Counted from the stretch's first letter, positions 24,074 to 38,293 are shown. The stretch is 64,000 nucleotides of DNA from Certhia americana (GCA_018697195.1 JAGMWU010000039.1:635817-699816); one strand, 5' to 3'. The notes: generated from the letters alone by a model not told the origin. A program made the numbers and translations.

Positions 24074-24279
24074 TGCTAACAAAATCAGAGCAGGATAATC
24101 AGAAGTAAAACAGGCCCTTAAAAACACCTTCCCTGCACCCCTCCCTCCTTCCCAGCCCCACCTCCTACTCCAATAGGAGGTAGAGCTGTGAAGTACACCC
24201 ACAAGGAGCCAGTGAATGGGGGTTATAGTCAGTTCATCACCTGAGGCTTCTCCCACTGCTCAGGGAGAACCTTGCTTCA

Positions 24280-24700
24280 CCCTGGGGTCACTCCCATGGG
24301 AGACAGTTTTCCCTGAACTTCTCCAATGAGAGTCCATCTGACAAGCAACATCTCTCTGCAAATGGCTACAACATGAGTCCCTCCCATGGACAACAATGCT
24401 CCCAAAACTGCTATGGTGTGGGATTATCTCCATGGGGTGCAGTCCTCCTAGGACAGGCAGCTCCAGCCTGAGAGCAGAGGCCCTCTCTCTCCATTGGATC
24501 TCCCACTGGATCACAGCCTCCTCCAGGCATCCACCTGCTCTGGTGTGGGTACCTCCCCCACAGGCTGCAGGTGGATCTCTGTGTCTCCCATGGATCTCTG
24601 CATCCCCTGTGGATCCCCAGGGGCTGTGGGTGGATCTCTTCATCCCCTGTGGATCCCCACTGGCAGCAGGGGCACAGCTGCTTCACCATTGTCTCACCAT
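24280..24700. repeat. Degenerate tandem units inside the LTR
   Basis: Related units recur here: CCCATGGGAGACAG near 24294, CCCATGGACAACAATG near 24383, CCATGGGGTGCAGTCC near 24431, then three GTGGATC-type units at 24571-24660. Arrays of this kind in this LTR type vary in copy number between insertions. Confidence 0.7.
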
Positions 24701-25057
24701 GAGCTGCAGAGGAATGTCAACTCCAGTGCCTGGAGCATTTCCTGCCCCTCCTTCTCCACTGACCTTGGTGCCTCCGTTTTTGTTTCTCTCACATGTTCTC
24801 ACCTCCTCCTTTTCTCTGAATAGAATTACAACTGCACTATGACCTTTGTTTTGAATTCTTCTTAAATGAGTTGTCACAGAGGCATTACCACCATCTCTAA
24901 CAGGCCCAGCCTTGGCCAGCAGCATGTCCATCTTCAGAGTCATCAGGGGTTGGCTCTGCTGGATATGGTGGAAGCTTCTGGCAGCTTCTCACAAGAAGCC
25001 ATCTCTTTGCGCCCCTCTATCCTGGTACCAAAAGCCAGGCCATGCAAAACCAATGCA

Positions 25058-28000
25058 ACTTTCAAATATTAATTTATTTTCTCTCTGATTTTGAGTTAAT
25101 CATAAAACATTCTCACCAGCAACAAATGATCCTATATAAAAGGATGCTGCAGTTATAGCAGAGACTATGCTCAGGGCTGGCAGTGCTGAAGATGCACGTC
25201 TGACTGTGGTCCCTCCTGACACTGTGACACCATCAGCACTCCCTGGATGCTCTCCTGCCCGCCAGCACTCCTGTGGAGCTGGGAGACTGGGGCAAGCTGG
25301 AGTTTGTGAACCCAACTGCAACCTGCAAGTGGCATCAGAGGTGAAATTACTTTGAAGAAGTGTAAGTTGGGGTGAAACTCAAAAGTTGATGAATTCCTTT
25401 TGGGCAACTCTGCGTGAAATCCTGCGTGAGGTCATGAAAACTGACTATACATTTTTGTTCAGCTGAAGACAGAGAGAGCTGTCAGGTTGCTGCTCCTGAA
25501 ACATCCAGGTGTGAAGTGAGAGCCGCTGTCAAAGTGTTTACAAAGAGCACCAGAGAAAGGAGTAATTATGAAAAGCAGCCAAAAATCCTTTGAGGGTTGC
25601 ACACCACACAAAGAAAGTAAGAACCCAGGTTCATATGAACACTGAAGCATTTGCTTATACTTTGAGATTTGAAGAAAATATTGAGTTGGCTGACACTACA
25701 TATTCAAGGCAGCTTTATTAAAAAAAAAAAAATATAGATAAAGGTGAAACCGTTAAAAGCTCTGGGTTATGTGCTAATGGTGCAGGTTTTGCAGAAGACA
25801 GACTATAGTTATTTCTGACAAAACTAGATTACTTTTCTACCAATGAACATGCATTCATTTGCTGAACCAACAGACCAGGGAATTACAGCGGCCCGTGAGA
25901 AGCGTCCCTGAGCTCTGCTCCACTGAGGCTGCGTGCTCCATTGGAGCCAGCAGGGATGGATGTGCTGTTGCACTGGCAAGGAGCTGAAACCATGTAACTC
26001 TGCAGTTTAGGAGAGAAACTCACCTCTCTCTGTCACTCACAGAGGCTAAGGAGTTATGCTAGAACTATTGCCTCCTGTCTGAGCCAAACATGGTAGTTCA
26101 GTTTATTCCAGGGTAGGTACAGGCTTCATCTAACTAAAGTGATGATGTTATTTTATTGATGTTTCTGTTTCTAAAAATTGCAATTTTCGAATTTCAAGCA
26201 ATTCTGGCAATATTAAAAGAAATGTGCAAAAGTCTTTTTTAGTTTTGCAGAAATGAAGAATGCTTCATGAGGGTCCTCCTAGAAACAGTGTGGAAAAGTT
26301 CCAAACTTTTGAATTGCATTAGGTTAAGGTTAGTCAAGAGCAAGAACTGTGTATGGCCTTCATGTGGACTGCATAGCTGTGGTGCTCAAATATTCAATCA
26401 TCTTTATTGTCCATAATGTTAATGTTGCATAGTCATTAAAATTAATTTATTTTAAGAACAGAGGCTTTTTTTAAGTCCAGAAGATTTCGATTCTGAAGGA
26501 ATTATGGTGAAAGTAGTGCAGAATGGAAGCCTGTACAAACTGCTTGTGTTACTTAAACTGTTTCTTAGTAAGAAAACAAGAAGATTCAGGCACAAATGGC
26601 TACAAATAATCCAGTCAGCCTCTGGACAACAATATTTCAGCCCCTTGGTGACCATAACAGTGGCATATTTTCTTTCTACAATACACAAAACTGTAGGTGA
26701 TGTGTATTTGGTGTTCTCTGCTGGTTAAATTATCGTTAAAACCATTAATAACATACATAATCATATTTTTTTTTTTTAAAGAAAAGCAAAATAAAGGTTT
26801 TGTTCAGCAATGGGATAAAAATGAGAATTTTACAGTCTTTGGTGCTCTGCAAAACACAGCCAGGATTTGGGGCAGATTTTTGGATGCTGATGAGTGTATT
26901 CCAGGACTGGAGTAGAAGTGAAGCTTTCGGTAGCTCCCGAGAACAGACTTGATCCTGAAGTCACTATTTATGCATCACTCTTATTCCAATCTGTGGGAGT
27001 TTTGCATGAGTTAAGTGTCAGTCACTTTGACATTTAGCCCAGCTGGTTAAATGATCTACCATGACTATATGGCACATTTTAATCTGAATTTTCTTCTCCA
27101 TGCAGTATTCTATCTCTTGCTTTGCTACCTGACCTCTAGCTATTTTGTTAGTGCCAAAGGCATAATTTAACACATCTGGATTAGAAAGCAGCCTTGGAAG
27201 GAGTTTGCTGGCAAGGAACGGCTGGTAGGTGGGTAACAGCTGGAGGGAAAATCAACTGGAAAAAGAGACAAGAGTTTCAGCTTTACCTCTGAAGTACATG
27301 TGAGTGCACCCAAGCTTTGCATGATTCAGCTCCCTGACAGTACAAACAAGGACCAAGACAGTGGGGTTTACCTTTGCTCAGAGAAACGTGTGGGCTCAAC
27401 TGCAATACCCAGAACAAACCACATTAGCAGCAGAAACTGTAAGCTGAAGGAAGTGTTTCCTGTGAAATGCTGCTTGACAAATCCATACAGTTTCCTTTCT
27501 ATGTAGCGAACATAACAGCTTGCAAGTCAAAAGTGTATTTACTATAAAATTGGTAATTTTCCTTATTACCTACCCTTTGGGGTTTTGGGGTTTTTTTTGG
27601 TCCCTTGGCAGGGGATCTAAGTTTCTTAGTTCTTTTGAGACATTTTGTTTTGTTTGGGCTCCACATATTCTATGGTATTGCAGCACATTGATGGGGTAAA
27701 TGTAACTCATATGATGAAGCATCACAAAGGAAAATCTCATAAAGCTTAGTAAAAAATGCCTCTTCAGCAAATGCTCCCTTTTGTTTGCTGAGAACTTTCT
27801 CCACCTGAATGAGAATTAGCTAAAAACCTCTCAAATTTTCCTTCCCAGAAAATAGTTTCAGGTTCTTTCCCCATGCTTATTCCTGTTGATTGATTGAAAT
27901 GTCTTGCTTTCACCTTCTTGCATGGTTTTTTCTTCTTATTCTACATTTCCACGAACGTGTCTTTCTTCTCTCTGTTCTATACCTATTTTCTTTGGCTTCA

Positions 28001-31000
28001 GATTATTGCAGCATTTAAGAATACGTTTATCTTGGAGCACACAAGCAGTCCTGTTTCTCTGTAGTGGGATTAATTATGTACTCAAGGACTTTGTTTAGCC
28101 AAAATTTTGCTTTCACTATGCTATTCTATTTAAGAACTGAAATGGTGTGGTAATTTTCATCCAAGTTACATCACCATCATATTTTTTGCATTGGAGAGGT
28201 GGGAATGTCATGGGACAAGCTTGACAGGCAAAAAAAATGTCAAAACTTTGTAGTTTGTTTTTAGATGTAGTCTACTTCTGTCAAATTTTGGGTAATATGT
28301 GCATGGGTGTTATAAAAAAAAAATTACTTACAGAAAAAAAAAAAACCCCTTTCAGGTGATGCAGAGGACTATTCAGGACTCTAACATACACACTTACTGT
28401 TATTTTCTACACCCTCTGTGTCTGACAGGTCTGTGTAGATCTGGCAGACGTAACAAAAGACCTGTAGGTGACCCATTCAATAAAGCATCTTGCTGGGCAA
28501 TTAAAATAGCAATAAACAGATGTGCTTAGGTATTTGCATTCCACCCCATATCTGTCTTTTAGCTCTCTAGAACATTTTTGTAATGGAAATAATATTCAGT
28601 TGGAGAAAACATTTAGCATCTTTATTTATTAGGTTCATAAAACATAAGCAACCACCAAAAAATTATAAAGACAGTCTAAAAACTCAACACAAAAGTAAGT
28701 ATCATTTTGTTTTAAATATTTTTAAATATGCCTGCACTGTTGTTTGGGCCCAAATTCATAATTTTGGTCTCCAAATCAGCGAGTGCATATTTTAAATTAT
28801 TCCCTTTGTAAATTAACAGCTTGACCACCAGGTTTCTCTTGGGGTAGTGAAACGCTTTGGTATCATGTGCTCAAAGGTATGTAAAAAGTGAAAATCTGAC
28901 CTCCTTAGTGAGTTCATCACCTCTTATTGGTATGTGATTTAGCATGGGCATAACAGACCTACAACCTTCTTGCTTTGTAGGAGTTATGAATCATGTGAAA
29001 GTCTGTCTTGAGACTCTAAATCATCCTACCCTTCAGCAGCCATCAGTGTGTTTCAGTATTCAAGCTGAATATGCCTTTTGCAGAGCAGCACTGACAAATA
29101 TATAAAATGGGATCAGATGTCATGGCAAAAATCCTGGTGTGCAGGTCCTGCAAGTCAGTATAGGAAACCTAAAAGTATCTTCATTTTACCTCAAATAGAA
29201 AACATTCTGCTCTTATATTTGATTCCAGGGCCTTAACCTTGTTACTACACTAGAGCAGCATGTAAGTAGCAAGTCAGAAAGAAAAACCAATTTGACCTTC
29301 CATCTCTGAAGCAATTTCTTAGTAAAATGAGATACTTCTAACAGACCACTGTGAAAACAAGACAGCTTGGTAAAAACAAGGTTATTTGAAGATTTGCACT
29401 AGACCTCTTCACCTCCAAGGAGCCCACCACAAGCTTAATATATCAGGATGCATAAGGCAAATGAGAAATCACGTTGTTTTACAGCTTGTACATACTTATA
29501 TGCATTTATTTACATACGTATTCATACACAGACATATATATATACAAATATAGATGTGATATAAGAATGTAATTGTTTCCAGCAGGGGTATATGGCACAT
29601 GCCCTTCCTTATCAGATGATTGCCATTTAATGAGAAGCATTAGGAAGGAGTCCTATACTCTGAAAGTGTAGCAGAACTGAAGGCTGTCCTTTTCAACAAA
29701 CTTCTTCCTTTCCAAACACATTTCAGGGAGTTGTTATTATTCCCATATTAAAAGCGATGGAATCTTGTGATCAAATGAGATACTGTTATTGATTAAATAA
29801 GTCCTCAGAGGCTACATGAAGCGAGAAATAAAAGCAACCTCTGCATTAAGTCCAATGTGTTGACTCCTTTTTTTTCATCTTTCCATTTATTTTCCCAGCA
29901 GACACATAAAGCATTGTACCATTGTCCGTATAAAATTGTTTTGTGTATATCTCATCACCAAAAAGTTATGTCATAAGAGGTTCAATACTTGTGGTTTAAA
30001 ATAGCTATTTGATAACTAAATTGGCTGGCTAATTTCTGCTGCCTCACAAAATACCTCCTGGTCTGCCTTTCTCAGTCCCATTCCATGCACCCAAGCAGGA
30101 AAATGGCAGGTGGAAAAGTAAGGGCCATCTGCAATATTTATCTGCACTGGCTGCTCAGGCCTTTTCAGAGGAGAACTTGTGCTGATGGCAATTATATTTT
30201 AAACAAAGATATTCTGCACATCACAGGTTCCTTTAAATCTCCATTACAATTCACATAAGCAAAATAGAGATGGAGGGTTATACAGATGGCTAGGTACTGC
30301 AGCAACTTCCTTCAGCATATAAACGGTCTCATACAGTTTGAAAAGGCCAATTAGGAGCTGAAGTCTCAATTTAAGGCACAGTTTCTCTCCACTAAGACTT
30401 AAACTTTATTAAATATAAATTCTTCATTCTCATTAGTGGCCAAAAAGAGGTTTTATTTTCCAATAAAACAACACAGAAGTCATGAAATCTCAAAATTATG
30501 CAGCATTAATATCTCTAGTAGACATTGAAAAGGTGTTTTTTTCCAGAACACAGTCCTTAAAAGGACTCTGAGCCTTAAGTGGAGGAGTGCATTTAATACT
30601 CTAGTATTCAGCCCACATGGGGCCCAATTCTTGTTTACAGTACCACAATCAGGGCTCTGCAACCCAAGTGGAAGTTTGGCTGTGACTCAATTCCCCCAAT
30701 TCATGGATTTAGGTGACTGGATGACCTAACTAATTAATCAACTAGCTTAACTCTGTGGTTCTTGGACACATCCTGTCCCTCTCAGAGGGTTCTCCTGCCC
30801 CACTCAATCAATACAAGGAAGGTAAGCAGGTAGAATTAGCAAAATATGCATCCCTGAAATGGAGGAATATCTTTGGCTCCTGGTTTGCGTTTTTTGATGC
30901 AAAGTCCTGTTTAGATGGAGGGAATGTAAAGATACTAACCTTTTCTCTCCCTCTTCCTCCAGCCACTAGAGTTTATTTAACAAGGAGCTGCTGCTCTTAG

Positions 31001-31560
31001 TTAGAAGAGATAAGTGCTGGATTACAGGCCACCTACATTCCAAAACAATGACCAGCAGGTGGAGAGATCTTGTTCCAGAAGGATGTGACAGCTGGTATCT
31101 GTCAAGACTGGGAGTTCAGGCAAACACTTGTCAACCATGGTGATGGGCCAGGAGGGTGAGCAGCATATTGTGTTGAGGTTAATCTTTGCCCATGGCGTGG
31201 GCTGTTTTGGTTCCTTTCGTAATGAAACTTGATTTCTAGAAATTCTAACTCAAACTCCGCAGCTGCATGGAGAGCGATCTGGTCCCAGGGATGCTCCATC
31301 CAAACTAAACTACTTCAGGTGAAACACATCCTTCTCTTTCCAAGGGAAGACTTCCTACTACTGCAGCAGAGTTCCTCTGCCTGGGTGCACCTCCCACAGC
31401 TGCAATCACTCTGCTGGCTGGTACTGACACAAGAGCAGGGGTCAATCAGTTTGCAGCCCTGCAGCCTGACTCCACAGACCACGGGAACACCTCTCCCCTG
31501 CCTTGGCCCATTGCCTTCTTACTTGTTTCAACACACTGCTGGATTTCTGGCTTTTGCTCC
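25058..31560. other. Non-coding unique sequence, no gene seen
   Basis: Mostly AT-rich. Contains a TATA-box-like sequence at 25133-25143 (separate entry), A or T runs near 25719-25731 and 26766-26778, a GGGGTTTTGGGG motif at 27579-27590, A-rich runs near 28313-28344, and a short TA tract near 29533-29543. A stretch at 29580-30480 lacks recognisable repeats and contains several TAAT-core motifs, so it could be a conserved non-coding region. No exon could be supported. Confidence 0.6.
25133..25143 (+). promoter_or_regulatory. TATA-box-like sequence beside the LTR
   Basis: TATATAAAAGG matches the TATA consensus well and lies about 75 bases outside the right end of the solo LTR, pointing away from it. 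A 63-codon frame starts about 25 bases downstream and has no recognisable domain. In AT-rich DNA such a match can be chance, and no initiator or CpG content supports it. Confidence 0.2.
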
Positions 31561-34500
31561 TTGCTCAGCTATATATTATTTTTTTTTTTTATGCTAGCCT
31601 ATCACCATTCCTGTCACTTTTTCCTCCTTATTTTCCCATTTTATCAGGTGTAGCTTGGCATGTTTGATAGCTCTAAGTGGACCTAAGCCAGTCTTAATGT
31701 CTGCAAGCACAGCTCTAGTGATATGAGAGTTAGGGACACTGTAACAGGATGGACTTGACATTGTGGATGCACTGCACCTCCCAAGACTTTGCTATCTCCT
31801 TTATTTGTTTCCCACACAGTTGCTGCATCTAAACCCAGCTATAAAATCGTGCTTAGATCTTATAAAAATGAAAATTGCCATGTTGCTCATTCCACATGGC
31901 TCTGCTGCAGGAATGGCTTCAGATTCCTACTCCTCCTGGTGGTGTCCACCCATGTCTCACTGCAAGGACCTGGGGAGGTGAAGCAATTTTACCTGCTATT
32001 TACCTGCACCCTCTCAGCAAAAAAGGCTGTCTTCCTCACACTCTCCCCACCAATTTCTCCCTTTCTCCAGTTTTAGGAACCAGCAGAAGTAGAAAGGCTA
32101 AGTTACTCCTCAGGAGAAACCAAGCATGCCTATTTTCTGGGTCTTGAGTAGAGAGGTGATACCAAAGAAAATCATCTCTAAGACTTCCATTTGCAGAATA
32201 CCAGATAAATCTCTCTTTATTTTGAGAATATTTCAGCATTGAATTTACCAGGGTCACACAAAATTTGGAGGTTGCCAGGTGCAGGGGATCTGACTATCTT
32301 TCTGCTGTAAAATTGACTCAGCAGCAACCAGAAGAATAAATTAATATGATAAGCAAATTAAAATAATAAATATATGATATCTCACATTAGCTTGTGACAT
32401 TAAAGTGTGAAATAAGGCATAAAGGAGTGGAAAATAAGAAGAAAAATCTGCAGATTTTGGAAGAGGTGGGGACAGAAAAGGGAGAACAGGAAATTGTGCA
32501 AACTTTTATCTCAACTACTATGACTTGCTCTGGGGATTGCATTTCTCTATAGTCTTCCTCTACCTTGGCTGACACTCCCTATAAACATTTTATGAGACAT
32601 GTTAAGTATTTTATGCAAAAAGTGAGTTCTATTGCATTGCACTGTGGGTCAAGGTGAGGAGGACACATTGCCAGAATACTTATTTAATCTCTTTCATCTT
32701 TCCCGTGCTGTCATTAATGCTTATCTGTTCCCACAGGTATTGCAAAGCCATCCGTTTTCTCCAGTGGTGTAGCACAATAGTAAAATCCTTTGATTTCATA
32801 TACTAACTGTCTTTTGATGCTGGTTTTGTTCATGTTCATTTTGAGATCAGATTTGTGCTTTCTTGTCTGTGATGTTTCTATAATGCTCTTATGCTTTTCT
32901 TTTCTAGGAGTTCAGGAGTTTATCTTAACAGTTTTGTCATCCCCCTGTGTGTGAGTGTTTTGATGTTGATGCATACACGGTAACAGCACTTGCTTTAGGT
33001 CATAGTATTCAAAGACCCTATGAATTAATTAACTGAGCCTGTTTGTGGGGCTTCCATTCCTGTTGTTATCTGAAAGTATTTTTTTTTGCAATCAAAACCT
33101 GCCTAGGGCTTCCCTACTCTCATTGTGCTAAAGTGGGAACCCACCAGCAGCTCCTGTGTCCTGTTCTCATGTTGGAAGTGATCTTTCTTGATTCATAAGG
33201 AGTCCTTGACCAGCTCTGTCAGCATTCTTGACAGGAAATGTCTTGTTTGGGATAATAAAAGGTTTATCAAAAATTATTTAAGACAAACAAGAGAGCTAAG
33301 GTCATTAGCAGAAACTTTTTCTTAGTAAAACTTTCAAGTGCCTCTCACATCAGGATGGCAAATTTCAGGACAAGACTATGCTCTGCATTCTATTTCTTTT
33401 GAAAAATCCTTCTAATATTATCATTAGTAAGTCTGGGAAGCAGATATTACACACATAATTTACTTCTCCGGTTACTTTCTTAACTTGAAAGTTGAGACTA
33501 AGGATTGAGATGGAATGTTATGTGGCCATGAGGAATGTTATGTGCACTCCACATATTACAGATAAATGTGTGTATTCACAGACAATATAGGCAGCTTGCC
33601 ACTCCAGAGAACAGCAGAGAGGTAGATGTTGGTAAAGGAAGGTGCCGCTGGTGTGTGAGATTATTATACTGCTAAATTAATGAGAAAGTAATTTGATCTT
33701 AAAATTCAAGCCTGAGCTTTAATAACTCCAGTAATTCTTAGCAAACAGAACAAATTAAGGTAAATGAAAACTAATTTCATACTAAAGAACAAATGCCTGT
33801 GAGAGGGAGCTTTTGCCCCTGCCTTTTTTGTTGACCTGCAAAGGGAATGAAGTTGGATATTTCAGCACGTTTTAGTAAGATCCATAATTTTAAAGCACAA
33901 GAGAACTTACTTTATGTTCCTCAGGACTTTGATCCTTCAATTCACCATAAGTAATTAAACAGCCATGTCAGCATGAATTTCAATGTGAGCACCCAGTGAA
34001 TATATTTCCAGACTGTACTATGGAATCTAAATGTATTTTCTTTTTTTTTTTTTTGTTTTTTAATATTGCAAAACATGATTTTACCCAAATGACTCAGAAG
34101 AACATTTCTGTATTTTTTCCTTCTTTCCAGACGCATCTATGTGTGGCTCCTGTTTTTCCATTACTATCAGAGACACGTAGCAGAATTGGTCATTGCTTCT
34201 ATTTCTGATCACAGTTTTGGGAGATGAGGTTTAATATGTAATAAAAAGAAGCAGACATGGGAATGATTTTTTTCTTTATGCTGCAATGGCTGTGAGAACT
34301 TATGGCAGAGCCCACTGCACATCAAGAGCACATCAAAATGAGTTTTGCTGCTTTCCTTAGGCTTTCACACAGAAGTTTCCTCTGAAGTAACTCAGTGCAC
34401 AAATGGAGGAGTGCTGGGAAAATGAGAGCTTATGGCATAACTCCTCCAAAGGACACAAAAGTAGGCAATGATCAAGTCTACCAAACACTGCTGGATTTGT

Positions 34501-37500
34501 TTAATACAGTATATAATGTCCTATTTGAGCTAGATAGAGCAATATTTTCAGGCTGCCCTGGGAGGGGGAAAACACCCCCTTCAAAAGTCATCATGAATAT
34601 CTGAGAAGGCTGCAGTAGTACTTTTGTACATTCAGAACTGGTTTGTTTTTTCATACATGTCCTAATATACCATATTTTAGTATGCCTTTTCCAAAAACCT
34701 CTTTATTGCTGTTTTGTAATTTTTTCACCTCAACAGGTTGGGTTTAATTCCTGTTAATGAAAATTACTTTGTGTGACTTCTGCTCAGTTTTAAGATATTT
34801 TAGAAATTTAGGTGTATTTTTTTTTTTTTTTTCATCTCCAGTGTAATTTTTGTTACTCTTCTTTGCCTATTTTGTGTTTTTAAGAGGGCTCCTTCATGTA
34901 AATGGAGAAGAAAGGTAGCTATTCATAACATGGAGGGCAACTAATTTCATGGAGCAAAATTTTTCCAAGCAAGGCATAATACTGCTGCTTTCAGGAACCA
35001 GAGACCTTAACGGTCACTTCTCTCAAGAGCAAAGAGATTCTAGGTTTTTTTTAATATCAATTGTGATTTTGATTTTATAAAAATCTTACTGATCAAAGTA
35101 ATTGATTGTTACAAGTCCTATTTACATGGATCATTACCATCATGTGTAAAACCTGCATTTGTTAACCTGCTTTTTATGTGGGTCTAGTTCAGCCCTGGAT
35201 GTGAAATTAAATTGTGTGGCTGTTCACTATGGAGGGTTTCTCTGTAAATGAACACTAGAGAACTGTGCTCCAAATGTGGGAGGAAAAAAGAGCCCCACAG
35301 GCTGGAAGAATAATTTCAAAGGGCTGGTAATTGACCCTTAGGAACAATGAGTAGATATTCATATGGATGGTCTATATTTAAAGAAAAAAGACTTTTAAAG
35401 TAACTGGAACTCCACTGAGTTTATGTTATGAATTCTCTCCTTGGCCAAAAACTCCTTGGTTGCTGTTATATCCACAGGTTCATGATGATGAATTATATCA
35501 AGCAAAGGCTATTTAATCTTTGAATCCAGGACTGTGTTCAACCTTGAACAAATCCATGACTGTCAGTTATATTCATAATTTGCTTTCTTAAATACTGGTA
35601 TATTTGATGAAATTAGGCAATAACAAATGCTTCCCATTAACTACTTACTCCTGTTCCTATTTCTGCTCATGTACACTTGAAATGCCTGCCTGGTGCTGAG
35701 CACTGAACAAAACAGCCTGAAATATGCAGGAATTATGTTCAAACTGTCTTGTACATCATTTGGGATGTCTCTGGGAAACAGTCTCCATACAGAGACTGAG
35801 GAACACATTTTGGAGGGACTTAAGTATGTCCTTTATATCAGCTTGTGGCAACTCTTTCTTTGCAGTTCCTCTCACCTCTTTGCCATGTCCTTTCTGTATT
35901 GTCTGTGGAAAAGTAGTTTTATGATCAAATTCAGGTTATTTTCTCCCTGACATATCTTCTCTTTCCAGTCTGAATTCTGTGTGAATGCTGAGTCTTCTGG
36001 GAGACAGAAGCAGTCTCATATGCTATCTTCCACATATGCAAATCCAACAAGGATTGAATCCTTTGTACTTTGATGGAAAAAACCACACATCAAGTCTATT
36101 AAGGACTTAGTACACTATGCAAGTTCTCTTAGGGACCCCTAAAGTGAAAATATCCTTCTGTCTTTGGTAGCTTTGATTTACAGCTTATGGCTTTGACTTG
36201 GTAGCGTCTTTTATTTATTCAGGTAGTGCAGTGAACTATTGTACTGTAGATAAGGCTATTACAGTAGTGCAAACAGCAGTAAAAGTGCATCATTTGATGA
36301 GTCAGTTTGTTTCAAGCAACAGACCAGCCACAAAGTTGTAGAGCTCATTGTAAAATTGCAGCAGGTCAAGAAAAAAATCAAAAAGTAGGAAAACTAGATC
36401 AGAGGGTGATATTTGTTACTTGTTCAATAGAATGTTGGGATTTTTTTTCCAGGGCTGATACCTGTCCCTTCTACAAATCCCTGGATGGCCTCTTTTCTCT
36501 ACCTCACAGAAAGTATCTTGGATGCACTGCAGTTTCTGCAGCCCATTTGATTTATTCTTGCCTTGAATTGTGATTTTCACGTGTTAATACTTTGCTCCAG
36601 TTCTTCTCTGTATTGCAGCATGTGGCCATTATCACTCCCCTCCCCCAGGCCCATTTCCCTTGTTATATATCTGTTTCATTTTCTTAGTTAAGTTGGATGT
36701 GAACTTGGGGTCAAGAACAGACAAGTCATGTGATGGGACTAAGGTATAACTGCATTTTCCAGTTTTTTTACAGTGCATTGTCTGAGGGTTTGGAGCACAA
36801 TCTCACAGACAGTACAAAAAAATCTCAGAGTTCACAGTTCAGCTGTCAGTTGTGAAGTAGACTAATGAATTAATGTCCTTAAGGAAGCCTGGGCAGGTAA
36901 GCTATGGGAAGCAACATCTCCTTAAGGAGTACTTGCTGACGTGAGAAGCCTCACTTTGAAAAGCACACTGATTGCAATTCTTCCATCAAATCTAAGTTCT
37001 GGAGGGCTAGGACCATGAGTCCATCCTGGAACTAATGGCCACTGCTTTTTAATCAGTTTTCCACAGTCTTTAGAAATATACCATCATGTCCTTGGTGAAT
37101 GGAGGGAAGGTGAACCTCATACATGTGGGAAGATGTGACAAACAGTAACAAACATAGCAAACAACAGACTTGATGTGCTACTGAAGCAGAGTGTGGCTGT
37201 CCTGGATGGGCTCCTTGAATGCATCACAATACTGAGGATTTTTTGGACTAGCCTGCTATTATGCTGCCATTTTGCCTTTAATAAATAATAACGGGTCACC
37301 TTAACGCTGAGCTTAACAAAACATATCTAGAATGCAAGAATAGTAATTAAAGGCTTGTATTAAAATAATGTAGCATTTACCTAAATGACAGCACTACTGT
37401 TGACAACCTGAACAGCAATGACATTTAAGTTTTCCTGAGACATTTCTCATTCAAATTATGTCACCAGTTCTGAGGCTCCCTTTGTAAGTCTTCCTGCCAT

Positions 37501-38293
37501 GTATCTCTATAGTTATTATCCCTCATTGTCAATATAGCCAGTCATTTCTTATCCACATCAGTTTTGATTGAGTTCTTCCAGTTTTCCCACACACCTATCT
37601 GTGTATAAACCTTTGTGAGTGATTGATATGGATTCATGCTTTTATTCTAACTTATCAATTTTTATCTTTTTTTTTTTTTCCTTTCTGAAGCAACTACCAA
37701 ATTCTGTCTGTATAACATGCAAATCCAGCCAAGCCTGGAATTAAAAAACCTGCAGGCTGAGTATGCATTTAATACCTTGTTTTCATTTATTTTGAAAAGC
37801 AATACATTTCTGGGGCACACTGTGGTATCCTGTCAGTCAGGTATCCCCACTGCTGAAATTCACATGACCTTGACCAGAGCAAATTCTTTGCTAAAGCAGA
37901 AAGGGGAGGAGCAGCCTTCCAAAAACCAAAAGTATTGGTAAATTTCTTTGACAACATTGCACAATATAGCACAGCTTCACGACATCTTTCCATCATGGAG
38001 GGCATTGCTGAAGGATGAGAGATACAAGGAGGCAAAAGAACTTCAGGACAAAAGCAAGCCTTTGTTCAGACAGATTACCTGAGGGGGGAATACAATACAT
38101 GATGTACCGTGTGACACATCAGTCATGCAAGCTATTTCTAGGAGGTTTTACTTACTGGAGAGCTGTTTTTCATTTAGAGAGGAATTCTTCCCTGGGCAGA
38201 ATGCTTGGAGAATGCCAGTGTGGCTCTGAGTCTCACTGAAGCCATATTCTGGCACACAACCTCCTAGAATACTCCAGCACACGGATGAATTTT
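31561..38293. other. Non-coding unique sequence, no gene seen
   Basis: No recognisable gene or interspersed repeat. Simple features are a T run near 31572-31582, a T-rich run near 34042-34055, a T run near 34819-34832 and a T run near 37669-37680. A GC-richer stretch at 31220-31560 just before this interval and another at about 31880-32150 carry open frames of under 125 codons without domains. Confidence 0.6.
33512..33544. repeat. Two-copy direct duplication, period 20
   Basis: GGAATGTTATGTG occurs at 33512-33524 and again at 33532-33544. Small duplication, no function implied. Confidence 0.85.

Larger units (their letters stand above)
23891..25057 (-). mobile_element. Solo LTR of an avian endogenous retrovirus (about 1.17 kb)
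   Basis: The sense strand is minus. The element begins TGCATTGGTTTTGCATGG at 25057 and ends CAACCCA at 23891, giving the usual TG...CA ends. Its body matches a long LTR that is very common in bird genomes: a conserved block near the start (MIR-free, with GAAGCTTCCACCATATCCAG around 24975), a middle made of roughly 40-base degenerate units containing the CATGGGG/CTGCAG theme (about 24280-24700), and a U3/R/U5 tail with AATAAA at 24073-24068. The flanks read ACTTTTTTCA (23881-23890) and ACTTTCA (25058-25064), plausibly one target-site duplication whose T run has since lengthened. No internal retroviral genes adjoin either end, so this is a solo LTR formed by recombination. Open frames of up to 148 codons inside it are by-products of its GC-rich repeats. 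The family name cannot be assigned from memory. Confidence 0.85.

Noticed and set aside
24260..24943. Open frames of 86-148 codons on both strands
   Set aside because: They lie inside the solo LTR and arise from its GC-rich degenerate tandem units. No retroviral protein domain is present.
27579..27590. GGGGTTTTGGGG as telomere-like or G-quadruplex sequence
   Set aside because: Only two G runs are present; a quadruplex needs four, and the motif is not the vertebrate telomere repeat.
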